NCBI GenBank assembly: GCA_944474755.1
Contig: OX104124.1
Span: 7,032,437 to 7,096,436, forward strand
Source: Limnoperna fortunei
Lineage: Eukaryota; Mollusca; Bivalvia; Mytilida; Modiolidae
Direction of reading: 5' to 3'
DNA: 64,000 nt
Below the pieces are notes generated by a model. The model saw only the letters and a program-made list of their open reading frames with translations, was not told where the DNA came from and ran no database searches. A program made the translations under genes and the position numbers. Below are positions 1 to 14,600 of this stretch, piece after piece. Numbering within the stretch: position 1 is the first letter of the stretch; each line of letters begins with the position of its first letter.

Positions 1-3000
1 TGAAGGCAGGGAATATGGACAAGTTAACAACTACAGTGAAGGCAGGGAATATGGACAAGTAACAACTACAGTGAAGACAGGGAATATGGACAAGTTAAAC
101 TACAGTGAAGGCAGGGAATATGGACAAGTTAACAACTACAGTGAAGGCAGGGAATATGGACAAGTTAACAACTACAGTGAAGGCAGGGAATATGGACAAG
201 TTAACAACTACAGTGAAGGCAGGGAATATGGACAAGTTAACAACTACAGTGAAGACAGGGAATATGGACAAGTTAAACTACAGTGAAGGCAGGGAATATG
301 GACAAGTTAACAACTACAGTGAAGGCAGGGAATATGGACAAGTTAACAACTACAGTGAAGACAGGGAATATGGACAAGTTAACAACTACAGTGAAGACAG
401 GGAATATGGACAAGTTAACAACTACAGTGAAGGCAGGGAATATGGACAAGTTAACAACTACAGTGAAGGCAGGGAATATGGACAAGTTAACAACTACAGT
501 GAAGGCAGGGAATATGGACAAGTTAACAACTACAGTGAAGACAGGGAATATGGACAAGTTAACAACTACAGTGAAGACAGGGAATATGGACAAGTTAAAC
601 TACAGTGAAGACAGGGAATATGGACAAGTTAACAACTACAGTGAAGGCAGGGAATATGGACAAGTAACAACTACAGTGAAGACAGGGAATATGGACAAGT
701 TAAACTACAGTGAAGACAGGGAATATGGACAAGTTAACAACTACAGTGAAGACAGGGAATATGGACAAGTTAACAACTACAGTGAAGACAGGGAATATGG
801 ACAAGTTAACAACTACAGTGAAGACAGGGAATATGGACAAGTTAACAACTACAGTGAAGACAGGGAATATGGACAAGTAACAACTACAGTGAAGGCAGGG
901 AATATGGACATGTTAAACAACAGTGAAGGCAGGGAATATGGACAAGTTAAACTACAGTGAAGGCAGGGAATATGGACAAGTTAACAACTACAGTGAAGGC
1001 AGGGAATATGGACAAGTTAACAACTACAGTGAAGACAGGGAATATGGACAAGTTAACAACTACAGTGAAGACAGGGAATATGGACAAGTTAAACTACAGT
1101 GCAGGCAGGGAATATGGACAAGTTAACAACTACAGTGAAGGCAGGGAATATGGACAAGTTAACAACTACAGTGAAGACAGGGAATATGGACAAGTTAACA
1201 ACTACAGTGAAGACAGGGAATATGGACAAGTTAACAACTACAGTGAAGGCAGGGAATATGGACAAGTTAACAACTACAGTGAAGGCAGGGAATATGGACA
1301 AGTTAAACTACAGTGAAGGCAGGGAATATGGACAAGTTAACAACTACAGTGAAGGCAGGGAATATGGACAAGTTAACAACTACAGTGAAGGCAGGGAATA
1401 TGGACAAGTTAACAACTACAGTGAAGACAGGGAATATGGACAAGTAACAACTACAGTGAAGACAGGGAATATGGACAAGTTAACAACTACAGTGAAGGCA
1501 GGGAATATGGACAAGTTAACAACTACAGTGAAGGCAGGGAATATGGACAAGTTAAACTACAGTGAAGGCAGGGAATATGGACAAGTTAACAACTACAGTG
1601 AAGGCAGGGAATATGGACAAGTTAACAACTACAGTGAAGACAGGGAATATGGACAAGTTAACAACTACAGTGAAGACAGGGAATATGGACAAGTTAACAA
1701 CTACAGTGAAGACAGGGAATATGGACAAGTTAACAACTACAGTGAAGGCAGGGAATATGGACAAGTTAACAACTACAGTGAAGGCAGGGAATATGGACAA
1801 GTTAACAACTACAGTGAAGACAGGGAATATGGACACGTTAACAACTACAGTGAAGACAGGGAATATGGACAAGTTAACAACTACAGTGAAGGTAGGGAAT
1901 ATGGACAAGTAACAACTACAGTGAAGACAGGGAATATGGACAAGTTAACAACTACAGTGAAGGCAGGGAATATGGACAAGTTAACAACTACAGTGAAGGC
2001 AGGGAATATGGACAAGTAACAACTACAGTGAAGACAGGGAATATGGACAAGTTAACAACTACAGTGAAGACAGGGAATATGGACAAGTTAACAACTACAG
2101 TGAAGGCAGGGAATATGGACAAGTTAACAACTACAGTGAAGACAGGGAATATGGACAAGTAACAACTACAGTGAAGACAGGGAATATGGACAAGTTAACA
2201 ACTACAGTGAAGGCAGGGAATATGGACAAGTTAACAACTACAGTGAAGGCAGGGAATATGGACAAGTAACAACTACAGTGAAGGCAGGGAATATGGACAA
2301 GTTAACAACTACAGTGAAGGCAGGGAATATGGACAAGTTAACAACTACAGTGAAGGCAGGGAATATGGACAAGTTAACAACTACAGTGAAGGCAGGGAAT
2401 ATGGACAAGTAACAACTACAGTGAAGACAGGGAATATGGACAAGTTAAACTACAGTGAAGGCAGGGAATATGGACAAGTTAACAACTACAGTGAAGGCAG
2501 GGAATATGGACAAGTTAACAACTACAGTGAAGGCAGGGAATATGGACAAGTTAACAACTACAGTGAAGGCAGGGAATATGGACAAGTTAACAACTACAGT
2601 GAAGACAGGGAATATGGACAAGTTAAACTACAGTGAAGGCAGGGAATATGGACAAGTTAACAACTACAGTGAAGGCAGGGAATATGGACAAGTTAACAAC
2701 TACAGTGAAGACAGGGAATATGGACAAGTTAACAACTACAGTGAAGACAGGGAATATGGACAAGTTAACAACTACAGTGAAGGCAGGGAATATGGACAAG
2801 TTAACAACTACAGTGAAGGCAGGGAATATGGACAAGTTAACAACTACAGTGAAGGCAGGGAATATGGACAAGTTAACAACTACAGTGAAGACAGGGAATA
2901 TGGACAAGTTAACAACTACAGTGAAGACAGGGAATATGGACAAGTTAAACTACAGTGAAGACAGGGAATATGGACAAGTTAACAACTACAGTGAAGGCAG

Positions 3001-4580
3001 GGAATATGGACAAGTAACAACTACAGTAAAGACAGGGAATATGGACAAGTTAAACTACAGTGAAGACAGGGAATATGGACAAGTTAACAACTACAGTGAA
3101 GACAGGGAATATGGACAAGTTAACAACTACAGTGAAGACAGGGAATATGGACAAGTTAACAACTACAGTGAAGACAGGGAATATGGACAAGTTAACAACT
3201 ACAGTGAAGACAGGGAATATGGACAAGTAACAACTACAGTGAAGGCAGGGAATATGGACAAGTTAAACTACAGTGAAGGCAGGGAATATGGACAAGTTAA
3301 ACTACAGTGAAGGCAGGGAATATGGACAAGTTAACAACTACAGTGAAGGCAGGGAATATGGACAAGTTAACAACTACAGTGAAGACAGGGAATATGGACA
3401 AGTTAACAACTACAGTGAAGACAGGGAATATGGACAAGTTAAACTACAGTGAAGGCAGGGAATATGGACAAGTTAACAACTACAGTGAAGGCAGGGAATA
3501 TGGACAAGTTAACAACTACAGTGAAGACAGGGAATATGGACAAGTTAACAACTACAGTGAAGACAGGGAATATGGACAAGTTAACAACTACAGTGAAGGC
3601 AGGGAATATGGACAAGTTAACAACTACAGTGAAGGCAGGGAATATGGACAAGTTAAACTACAGTGAAGGCAGGGAATATGGACAAGTTAACAACTACAGT
3701 GAAGGCAGGGAATATGGACAAGTTAACAACTACAGTGAAGGCAGGGAATATGGACAAGTTAACAACTACAGTGAAGACAGGGAATATGGACAAGTAACAA
3801 CTACAGTGAAGACAGGGAATATGGACAAGTTAACAACTACAGTGAAGGCAGGGAATATGGACAAGTTAACAACTACAGTGAAGGCAGGGAATATGGACAA
3901 GTTAAACTACAGTGAAGGCAGGGAATATGGACAAGTTAACAACTACAGTGAAGGCAGGGAATATGGACAAGTTAACAACTACAGTGAAGACAGGGAATAT
4001 GGACAAGTTAACAACTACAGTGAAGACAGGGAATATGGACAAGTTAACAACTACAGTGAAGACAGGGAATATGGACAAGTTAACAACTACAGTGAAGGCA
4101 GGGAATATGGACAAGTTAACAACTACAGTGAAGGCAGGGAATATGGACAAGTTAACAACTACAGTGAAGACAGGGAATATGGACAAGTTAACAACTACAG
4201 TGAAGACAGGGAATATGGACAAGTTAACAACTACAGTGAAGGTAGGGAATATGGACAAGTAACAACTACAGTGAAGACAGGGAATATGGACAAGTTAACA
4301 ACTACAGTGAAGGCAGGGAATATGGACAAGTTAACAACTACAGTGAAGGCAGGGAATATGGATAAGTAACAACTACAGTGAAGACAGGGAATATGGACAA
4401 GTTAACAACTACAGTGAAGACAGGGAATATGGACAAGTTAACAACTACAGTGAAGGCAGGGAATATGGACAAGTTAACAACTACAGTGAAGACAGGGAAT
4501 ATGGACAAGTAACAACTACAGTGAAGACAGGGAATATGGACAAGTTAACAACTACAGTGAAGGCAGGGAATATGGACAAG
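1..4580 (+). repeat. 2,350-bp higher-order repeat, two tandem copies
   Basis: Within the array the order of unit lengths and G/A variants at 1-2,350 recurs from 2,351 to about 4,580 at a constant offset of 2,350 bp. The copies differ by a few substitutions, for example GGACATG with an altered unit end near 905-925 versus GGACAAG near 3,258, GGACACG at about 1,834 versus GGACAAG at about 4,184, GTGCAGG at 1,099 versus GTGAAGG, and a TAAAG variant at about 3,028. They fall out of register near 4,580, where one 36-bp unit is missing from the second copy. This points to a recent block duplication. Confidence 0.9.
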
Positions 4581-4839
4581 TAACAACTACAGTGAAGGCA
4601 GGGAATATGGACAAGTTAACAACTACAGTGAAGGCAGGGAATATGGACATGTTAACAACTACAGTGAAGGCAGGGAATATGGACAAGTTAACAACTACAG
4701 TGAAGGCAGGGAATATGGGCAAGTTAAACTACAGTGAAGGCAGGGAATATGGACAAGTTAACAACTACAGTGAAGGCAGGGAATATGGACAAGTTAACAA
4801 CTACAGTGAAGGCAGGGAATATGGACAAGTAACAACTAC

Positions 4840-7800
4840 AGTGAAGGCAGGGAATATGGACAAGTTAACAACTACAGTGAAGGCAGGGAATATGGACAAG
4901 TTAACAACTACAGTGAAGACAGGGAATATGGACAAGTTAACAACTACAGTGAAGACAGGGAATATGGACAAGTTAACAACTACAGTGAAGGCAGGGAATA
5001 TGGACAAGTTAACAACTACAGTGAAGACTGGGAATATGGACAAGTTAACAACTACAGTGAAGACAGGGAATATGGACAAGTTAACAACTACAGTGAAGAC
5101 AGGGAATATGGACAAGTTAACAACTACAGTGAAGGCAGGGAATATGGACAAGTAACAACTACAGTGAAGACAGGGAATATGGACAAGTTAACAACTACAG
5201 TGAAGGCAGGGAATATGGACAAGTTAACAACTACAGTGAAGGCAGGGAATATGGACAAGTAACAACTACAGTGAAGACAGGGAATATGGACAAGTTAAAC
5301 TACAGTGAAGGCAGGGAATATGGACAAGTTAACAACTACAGTGAAGGCAGGGAATATGGACAAGTTAACAACTACAGTGAAGGCAGGGAATATGGACAAG
5401 TTAACAACTACAGTGAAGACAGGGAATATGGACAAGTTAAACTACAGTGAAGGCAGGGAATATGGACAAGTTAACAACTACAGTGAAGACAGGGAATATG
5501 GACAAGTTAACAACTACAGTGAAGGCAGGGAATATGGACAAGTTAACAACTACAGTGAAGGCAGGGAATATGGACAAGTCAACAACTACAGTGAAGGCAG
5601 GGAATATGGACAAGTTAACAACTACAGTGAAGACAGGGAATATGGACAAGTTAACAACTACAGTGAAGACAGGGAATATGGACAAGTTAAACTACAGTGA
5701 AGGCAGGGAATAAGGACAAGTTAACAACTACAGTGAAGACAGGGAATATGGACAAGTTAACAACTACAGTGAAGGCAGGGAATATGGACAAGTTAACAAC
5801 TACAGTGAAGACAGGGAATATGGACAAGTTAACAACTACAGTGAAGACTGGGAATATGGACAAGTTAAACTACAGTGAAGACAGGGAATATGGACAAGTT
5901 AACTACAGTGAAGACAGGGAATATGGACAAGTTAACAACTACAGTGAAGACAGGGAATATGGACAAGTTAACTACAGTGAAGACAGGGAATATGGACAAG
6001 TTAAACTACAGTGAAGGCAGGGAATATGGACAAGTTAACAACTACAGTGAAGACAGGGAATATGGACAAGTAACAACTACAGTGAGGACAGGGAATATGG
6101 ACAAGTTAAACTACAGTGAAGGCAGGGAATATGGACAAGTTAACTACAGTGAAGACAGGGAATATGGACAAGTTAACAACTACAGTGAAGACAGGGAATA
6201 TGGACAAGTTAACTACAGTGAAGACAGGGAATATGGACAAGTTAACAACTACAGTGAAGACTGGGAATATGGACAAGTAACAACTACAGTGAAGACTGGG
6301 AATATGGACAAGTAACAACTACAGTGAGGACAGGGAATATGGACAAGTTAAACTACAGTGAAGGCAGGGAATATGGACAAGTTAACTACAGTGAAGACAG
6401 GGAATATGGACAAGTTAACAACTACAGTGAAGACAGGGAATATGGACAAGTTAACTACAGTGAAGACAGGGAATATGGACAAGTTAACAACTACAGTGAA
6501 GACAGGGAATATGGACAAGTTAACAACTACAGTGAAGACTGGGAATATGGACAAGTTAAACTACAGTGAAGACAGGGAATATGGACAAGTTAACTACAGT
6601 GAAGACAGGGAATATGGACAAGTTAACAACTACAGTGAAGACAGGGAATATGGACAAGTTAACTACAGTGAAGACAGGGAATATGGACAAGTTAAACTAC
6701 AGTGAAGGCAGGGAATATGGACAAGTTAACAACTACAGTGAAGACAGGGAATATGGACAAGTTAACAACTACAGTGAGGACAGGGAATATGGACAAGTAA
6801 CAACTACAGTGCAGACAGGGAATATGGACAAGTTAAACTACAGTGAAGACAGGGAATATGGACAAGTTAAACTACAGTGAAGACAGGGAATATGGACAAG
6901 TTAAACTACAGTGAAGACAGGGAATATGGACAAGTTAAACTACAGTGAAGACAGGGAATATGGACAAGTTAACAACTACAGTGAAGACAGGGAATATGGA
7001 CAAGTTAAACTACAGTGAAGGCAGGGAATATGGACAAGTTAAACTACAGTGAAGACAGGGAATATGGACAAGTTAACAACTACAGTGAAGACAGGGAATA
7101 TGGACAAGTTAAACTACAGTGAAGACAGGGAATATGGACAAGTTAAACTACAGTGAAGACAGGGAATATGGACAAGTTAACAACTACAGTGAAGGCAGGG
7201 AATATGGACAAGTAACAACTACAGTGAAGACAGGGAATATGGACAAGTTAAACTACAGTGAAGGCAGGGAATATGGACAAGTTAACAACTACAGTGAAGG
7301 CAGGGAATATGGACAAGTTAACAACTACAGTGAAGGCAGGGAATATGGACAAGTTAACAACTACAGTGAAGACAGGGAATATGGACAAGTTAAACTACAG
7401 TGAAGGCAGGGAATATGGACAAGTTAACAACTACAGTGAAGACAGGGAATATGGACAAGTTAACAACTACAGTGAAGGCAGGGAATATGGACAAGTTAAC
7501 AACTACAGTGAAGGCAGGGAATATGGACAAGTTAACAACTACAGTGAAGGCAGGGAATATGGACAAGTAACAACTACAGTGAAGGCAGGGAATATGGACA
7601 AGTTAACAACTACAGTGAAGGCAGGGAATATGGACAAGTTAAACTACAGTGAAGACAGGGAATATGGACAAGTTAACAACTACAGTGAAGGCAGGGAATA
7701 TGGACAAGTTAACAACTACAGTGAAGGCAGGGAATATGGACAAGTAACAACTACAGTGAAGACAGGGAATATGGACAAGTTAACAACTACAGTGAAGGCA

Positions 7801-9700
7801 GGGAATATGGACAAGTTAACAACTACAGTGACGGCAGGGAATATGGACAAGTTAACAACTACAGTGAAGACAGGGAATATGGACAAGTTAACTACAGTGA
7901 AGACAGGGAATATGGACAAGTTAACAACTACAGTGAAGACAGGGAATATGGACAAGTTAACAACTACAGTGAAGACAGGGAATATGGACAAGTTAACAAC
8001 TACAGTGAAGACAGGGAATATGGACAAGTTAACAACTACAGTGAAGGCAGGGAATATGGACAAGTTAACAACTACAGTGAAGACAGGGAATATGGACAAG
8101 TTAACAACTACAGTGAAGACAGGGAATATGGACAAGTTAACAACTACAGTGAAGACAGGGAATATGGACAAGTTAACAACTACAGTGAAGGCAGGGAATA
8201 TGGACAAGTAACAACTACAGTGAAGGCAGGGAATATGGACAAGTTAACAACTACAGTGAAGGCAGGGAATATGGACAAGTTAACAACTACAGTGAAGACA
8301 GGGAATATGGACAAGTTAACAACTACAGTGAAGACAGGGAATATGGACAAGTTAACAACTACAGTGAAGGCAGGGAATATGGACAAGTTAACAACTACAG
8401 TGAAGACTGGGAATATGGACAAGTTAACAACTACAGTGAAGACAGGGAATATGGACAAGTTAACAACTACAGTGAAGACAGGGAATATGGACAAGTTAAC
8501 AACTACAGTGAAGGCAGGGAATATGGACAAGTAACAACTACAGTGAAGACAGGGAATATGGACAAGTTAACAACTACAGTGAAGGCAGGGAATATGGACA
8601 AGTTAACAACTACAGTGAAGGCAGGGAATATGGACAAGTAACAACTACAGTGAAGACAGGGAATATGGACAAGTTAAACTACAGTGAAGGCAGGGAATAT
8701 GGACAAGTTAACAACTACAGTGAAGGCAGGGAATATGGACAAGTTAACAACTACAGTGAAGGCAGGGAATATGGACAAGTTAACAACTACAGTGAAGACA
8801 GGGAATATGGACAAGTTAAAACTACAGTGAAGGCAGGGAATATGGACAAGTTAACAACTACAGTGAAGACAGGGAATATGGACAAGTTAACAACTACAGT
8901 GAAGGCAGGGAATATGGACAAGTTAACAACTACAGTGAAGGCAGGGAATATGGACAAGTCAACAACTACAGTGAAGGCAGGGAATATGGACAAGTTAACA
9001 ACTACAGTGAAGACAGGGAATATGGACAAGTTAACAACTACAGTGAAGACAGGGAATATGGACAAGTTAAACTACAGTGAAGGCAGGGAATATGGACAAG
9101 TTAACAACTACAGTGAAGACAGGGAATATGGACAAGGTAAACTACAGTGAAGGCAGGGAATATGGACAAGTTAACAACTACAGTGAAGGCAGGGAATATG
9201 GACAAGTTAACAACTACAGTGAAGACAGGGAATATGGACAAGTTAACAACTACAGTGAAGACAGGGAATATGGACAAGTTAAACTACAGTGAAGACAGGG
9301 AATATGGACAAGTTAACTACAGTGAAGACAGGGAATATGGACAAGTTAACAACTACAGTGAAGACAGGGAATATGGACAAGTTAACTACAGTGAAGACAG
9401 GGAATATGGACAAGTTAAACTACAGTGAAGGCAGGGAATATGGACAAGTTAACAACTACAGTGAAGACAGGGAATATGGACAAGTAACAACTACAGTGAG
9501 GACAGGGAATATGGACAAGTTAAACTACAGTGAAGGCAGGGAATATGGACAAGTTAACTACAGTGAAGACAGGGAATATGGACAAGTTAACAACTACAGT
9601 GAAGACAGGGAATATGGACAAGTTAACTACAGTGAAGACAGGGAATATGGACAAGTTAACAACTACAGTGAAGACAGGGAATATGGACAAGTTAAACTAC
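4840..9700 (+). repeat. Duplicated array block, offset about 3.4 kb
   Basis: The stretch from about 4,840 to 6,270 is repeated at about 8,219-9,690. The offset is 3,379 bp at the left and 3,414 bp further right, so one unit was gained or lost. Both copies share a rare CTGGG variant, an alternating run of 33- and 36-bp units (5,875-6,000 and 9,289-9,415) and GAGGACA variants (6,086 and 9,497). A further related pair is 7,258-8,211 with 10,507-11,643, offset 3,249 bp with extra units in the second copy. Confidence 0.8.
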
Positions 9701-11685
9701 AGTGAAGACAGGGAATATGGACAAGTAACAACTACAGTGAAGACAGGGAATATGGACAAGTTAAACTACAGTGAAGGCAGGGAATATGGACAAGTTAAAC
9801 TACAGTGAAGACAGGGAATATGGACAAGTTAACAACTACAGTGAAGACAGGGAATATGGACAAGTTAAACTACAGTGAAGACAGGGAATATGGACAAGTT
9901 AACAACTACAGTGAAGACAGGGAATATGGACAAGTTAACAACTACAGTGAAGACAGGGAATATGGACAAGTTAAACTACAGTGAAGACAGGGAATATGGA
10001 CAAGTTAAACTACAGTGAAGACAGGGAATATGGACAAGTTAACAACTACAGTGAAGACAGGGAATATGGACAAGTTAACAACTACAGTGAAGACAGGGAA
10101 TATGGACAAGTTAAACTACAGTGAAGGCAGGGAATATGGACAAGTTAACAACTACAGTGAAGGCAGGGAATATGGACAAGTTAACAACTACAGTGAGGAC
10201 AGGGAATATGGACAAGTAACAACTACAGTGAAGACAGGGAATATGGACAAGTTAAACTACAGTGAAGGCAGGGAATATGGACAAGTTAAAACTACAGTGA
10301 AGACAGGGAATATGGACAAGTTAACAACTACAGTGAAGACAGGGAATATGGACAAGTTAAACTACAGTGAAGACAGGGAATATGGACAAGTTAAACTACA
10401 GTGAAGACAGGGAATATGGACAAGTTAACAACTACAGTGAAGGCAGGGAATATGGACAAGTTAACAACTACAGTGAAGACAGGGAATATGGACAAGTTAA
10501 ACTACAGTGAAGGCAGGGAATATGGACAAGTTAACAACTACAGTGAAGGCAGGGAATATGGACAAGTTAACAACTACAGTGAAGGCAGGGAATATGGACA
10601 AGTTAACAACTACAGTGAAGACAGGGAATATGGACAAGTTAAACTACAGTGAAGGCAGGGAATATGGACAAGTTAACAACTACAGTGAAGACAGGGAATA
10701 TGGACAAGTTAACAACTACAGTGAAGGCAGGGAATATGGACAAGTTAACAACTACAGTGAAGGCAGGGAATATGGACAAGTTAACAACTACAGTGAAGGC
10801 AGGGAATATGGACAAGTTAACAACTACAGTGAAGGCAGGGAATATGGACAAGTTAACAACTACAGTGAAGGCAGGGAATATGGACAAGTTAACAACTACA
10901 GTGAAGACAGGGAATATGGACAAGTTAACAACTACAGTGAAGGCAGGGAATATGGACAAGTTAACAACTACAGTGAAGGCAGGGAATATGGACAAGTAAC
11001 AACTACAGTGAAGACAGGGAATATGGACAAGTTAACAACTACAGTGAAGGCAGGGAATATGGACAAGTTAACAACTACAGTGAAGGCAGGGAATATGGAC
11101 AAGTTAACAACTACAGTGAAGACAGGGAATATGGACAAGTTAACTACAGTGAAGACAGGGAATATGGACAAGTTAACAACTACAGTGAAGACAGGGAATA
11201 TGGACAAGTTAACAACTACAGTGAAGACAGGGAATATGGACAAGTTAACAACTACAGTGAAGACAGGGAATATGGACAAGTTAACAACTACAGTGAAGGC
11301 AGGGAATATGGACAAGTTAACAACTACAGTGAAGACAGGGAATATGGACAAGTTAACAACTACAGTGAAGACAGGGAATATGGACAAGTTAACAACTACA
11401 GTGAAGACAGGGAATATGGACAAGTTAACAACTACAGTGAAGACAGGGAATATGGACAAGTTAACAACTACAGTGAAGACAGGGAATATGGACAAGTTAA
11501 CAACTACAGTGAAGGCAGGGAATATGGACAAGTTAACAACTACAGTGAAGACAGGGAATATGGACAAGTTAACAACTACAGTGAAGGCAGGGAATATGGA
11601 CAAGTTAACAACTACAGTGAAGGCAGGGAATATGGACAAGTAACAACTACAGTGAAGACAGGGAATATGGACAAGTTAAACTACA

Positions 11686-14600
11686 GTGAAGGCAGGGAAT
11701 ATGGACAAGTTAACAACTACAGTGAAGGCAGGGAATATGGACAAGTTAACAGCTACAGTGAAGGCAGGGAATATGGACAAGTTAACAACTACAGTGAAGA
11801 CAGGGAATATGGACAAGTTAAACTACAGTGAAGGCAGGGAATATGGACAAGTTAACAACTACAGTGAAGACAGGGAATATGGACAAGTTAACAACTACAG
11901 TGAAGGCAGGGAATATGGACAAGTTAACAACTACAGTGAAGGCAGGGAATATGGACAAGTTAACAACTACAGTGAAGGCAGGGAATATGGACAAGTAACA
12001 ACTACAGTGAAGACAGGGAATATGGACAAGTTAAACTACAGTGAAGACAGGGAATATGGACAAGTTAACAACTACAGTGAAGACAGGGAATATGGACAAG
12101 TTAACAACTACAGTGAAGACAGGGAATATGGACAAGTTAAACTACAGTGAAGACAGGGAATATGGACAAGTTAACAACTACAGTGAAGGCAGGGAATATG
12201 GACAAGTAACAACTACAGTGAAGACAGGGAATATGGACAAGTTAAACTACAGTGAAGGCAGGGAATATGGACAAGTTAACAACTACAGTGAAGGCAGGGA
12301 ATATGGACAAGTTAACAACTACAGTGAAGACAGGGAATATGGACAAGTTAAACTACAGTGAAGGCAGGGAATATGGACAAGTTAACAACTACAGTGAAGA
12401 CAGGGAATATGGACAAGTTAACAACTACAGTGAAGGCAGGGAATATGGACAAGTTAACAACTACAGTGAAGGCAGGGAATATGGACAAGTTACCAACTAC
12501 AGTGAAGACAGGGAATATGGACAAGTTAACAACTACAGTGAAGGCAGGGAATATGGACAAGTTAACAACTACAGTGAAGACAGGGAATATGGACAAGTTA
12601 ACAACTACAGTGAAGGCAGGGAATATGGACAAGTTAACAACTACAGTGAAGGCAGGGAATATGGACAAGTTAACAACTACAGTGAAGGCAGGGAATATGG
12701 ACAAGTTAACAACTACAGTGAAGACAGGGAATATGGACAAGTTAACAACTACAGTGAAGACAGGGAATATGGACAAGTTAACAACTACAGTGAAGACAGG
12801 GAATATGGACAAGTTAAACTACAGTGAAGGCAGGGAATATGGACAAGTTAACAACTACAGTGAAGACAGGGAATATGGACAAGTTAACAACTACAGTGAA
12901 GGCAGGGAATATGGACAAGTAACAACTACAGTGAAGGCAGGGAATATGGACAAGTTAACAACTACAGTGAAGACAGGGAATATGGACAAGTTAACAACTA
13001 CAGTGAAGACAGGGAATATGGACAAGTAACAACTACAGTGAAGGCAGGGAATATGGACAAGTTAACAACTACAGTGAAGACAGGGAATATGGACAAGTTA
13101 ACAACTACAGTGAAGGCAGGGAATATGGACAAGTTAACAACTACAGTGAAGACAGGGAATATGGACAAGTTAACAACTACAGTGAAGACAGGGAATATGG
13201 ACAAGTTAACAACTACAGTGAAGACAGGGAATATGGACAAGTTAACTACAGTGAAGACAGGGAATATGGACAAGTTAAACTACAGTGAAGACAGGGAATA
13301 TGGACAAGTTAAACTACAGTGAAGACAGGGAATATGGACAAGTTAACAACTACAGTGAAGACAGGGAATATGGACAAGTTAACAACTACAGTGAAGACAG
13401 GGAATATGGACAAGTTAACAACTACAGTGAAGACAGGGAATATGGACAAGTTAACAACTACAGTGAAGACAGGGAATATGGACAAGTTAACAACTACAGT
13501 GAAGACAGGGAATATGGACAAGTTAACAACTACAGTGAAGGCAGGGAATATGGACAAGTTAACAACTACAGTGAAGACAGGGAATATGGACAAGTTAACA
13601 ACTACAGTGAAGACAGGGAATATGGACAAGTTAACAACTACAGTGAAGACAGGGAATATGGACAAGTTAACAACTACAGTGAAGGCAGGGAATATGGACA
13701 AGTTAACAACTACAGTGAAGGCAGGGAATATGGACAAGTAACAACTACAGTGAAGACAGGGAATATGGACAAGTAACAACTACAGTGAAGACAGGGAATA
13801 TGGACAAGTTAACAACTACAGTGAAGACAGGGAATATGGACAAGTAACAACTACAGTGAAGACAGGGAATATGGACAAGTTAACAACTACAGTGAAGACA
13901 GGGAATATGGACAAGTTAAACTACAGTGAAGACAGGGAATATGGACAAGTTAACAACTACAGTGAAGACAGGGAATATGGACAAGTAACAACTACAGTGA
14001 AGACAGGGAATATGGACAAGTTAACAACTACAGTGAAGACAGGGAATATGGACAAGTTAAACTACAGTGAAGACAGGGAATATGGACAAGTTAACAACTA
14101 CAGTGAAGGCAGGAAATATGGACAAGTAACAACTACAGTGAAGACAGGGAATATGGACAAGTTAAACTACAGTGAAGGCAGGGAATATGGACAAGTTAAC
14201 AACTACAGTGAAGGCAGGGAATATGGACAAGTTAACAACTACAGTGAAGGCAGGGAATATGGACAAGTTAACAACTACAGTGAAGACAGGGAATATGGAC
14301 AAGTTAAACTACAGTGAAGGCAGGGAATATGGACAAGTTAACAACTACAGTGAAGACAGGGAATATGGACAAGTTAACAACTACAGTGAAGGCAGGGAAT
14401 ATGGACAAGTTAACAACTACAGTGAAGGCAGGGAATATGGACAAGTTAGCAACTACAGTGAAGACAGGGAATATGGACAAGTTAACAACTACAGTGAAGG
14501 CAGGGAATATGGACAAGTTAACAACTACAGTGAAGACAGGGAATATGGACAAGTAACAACTACAGTGAAGGCAGGGAATATGGACAAGTTAACAACTACA

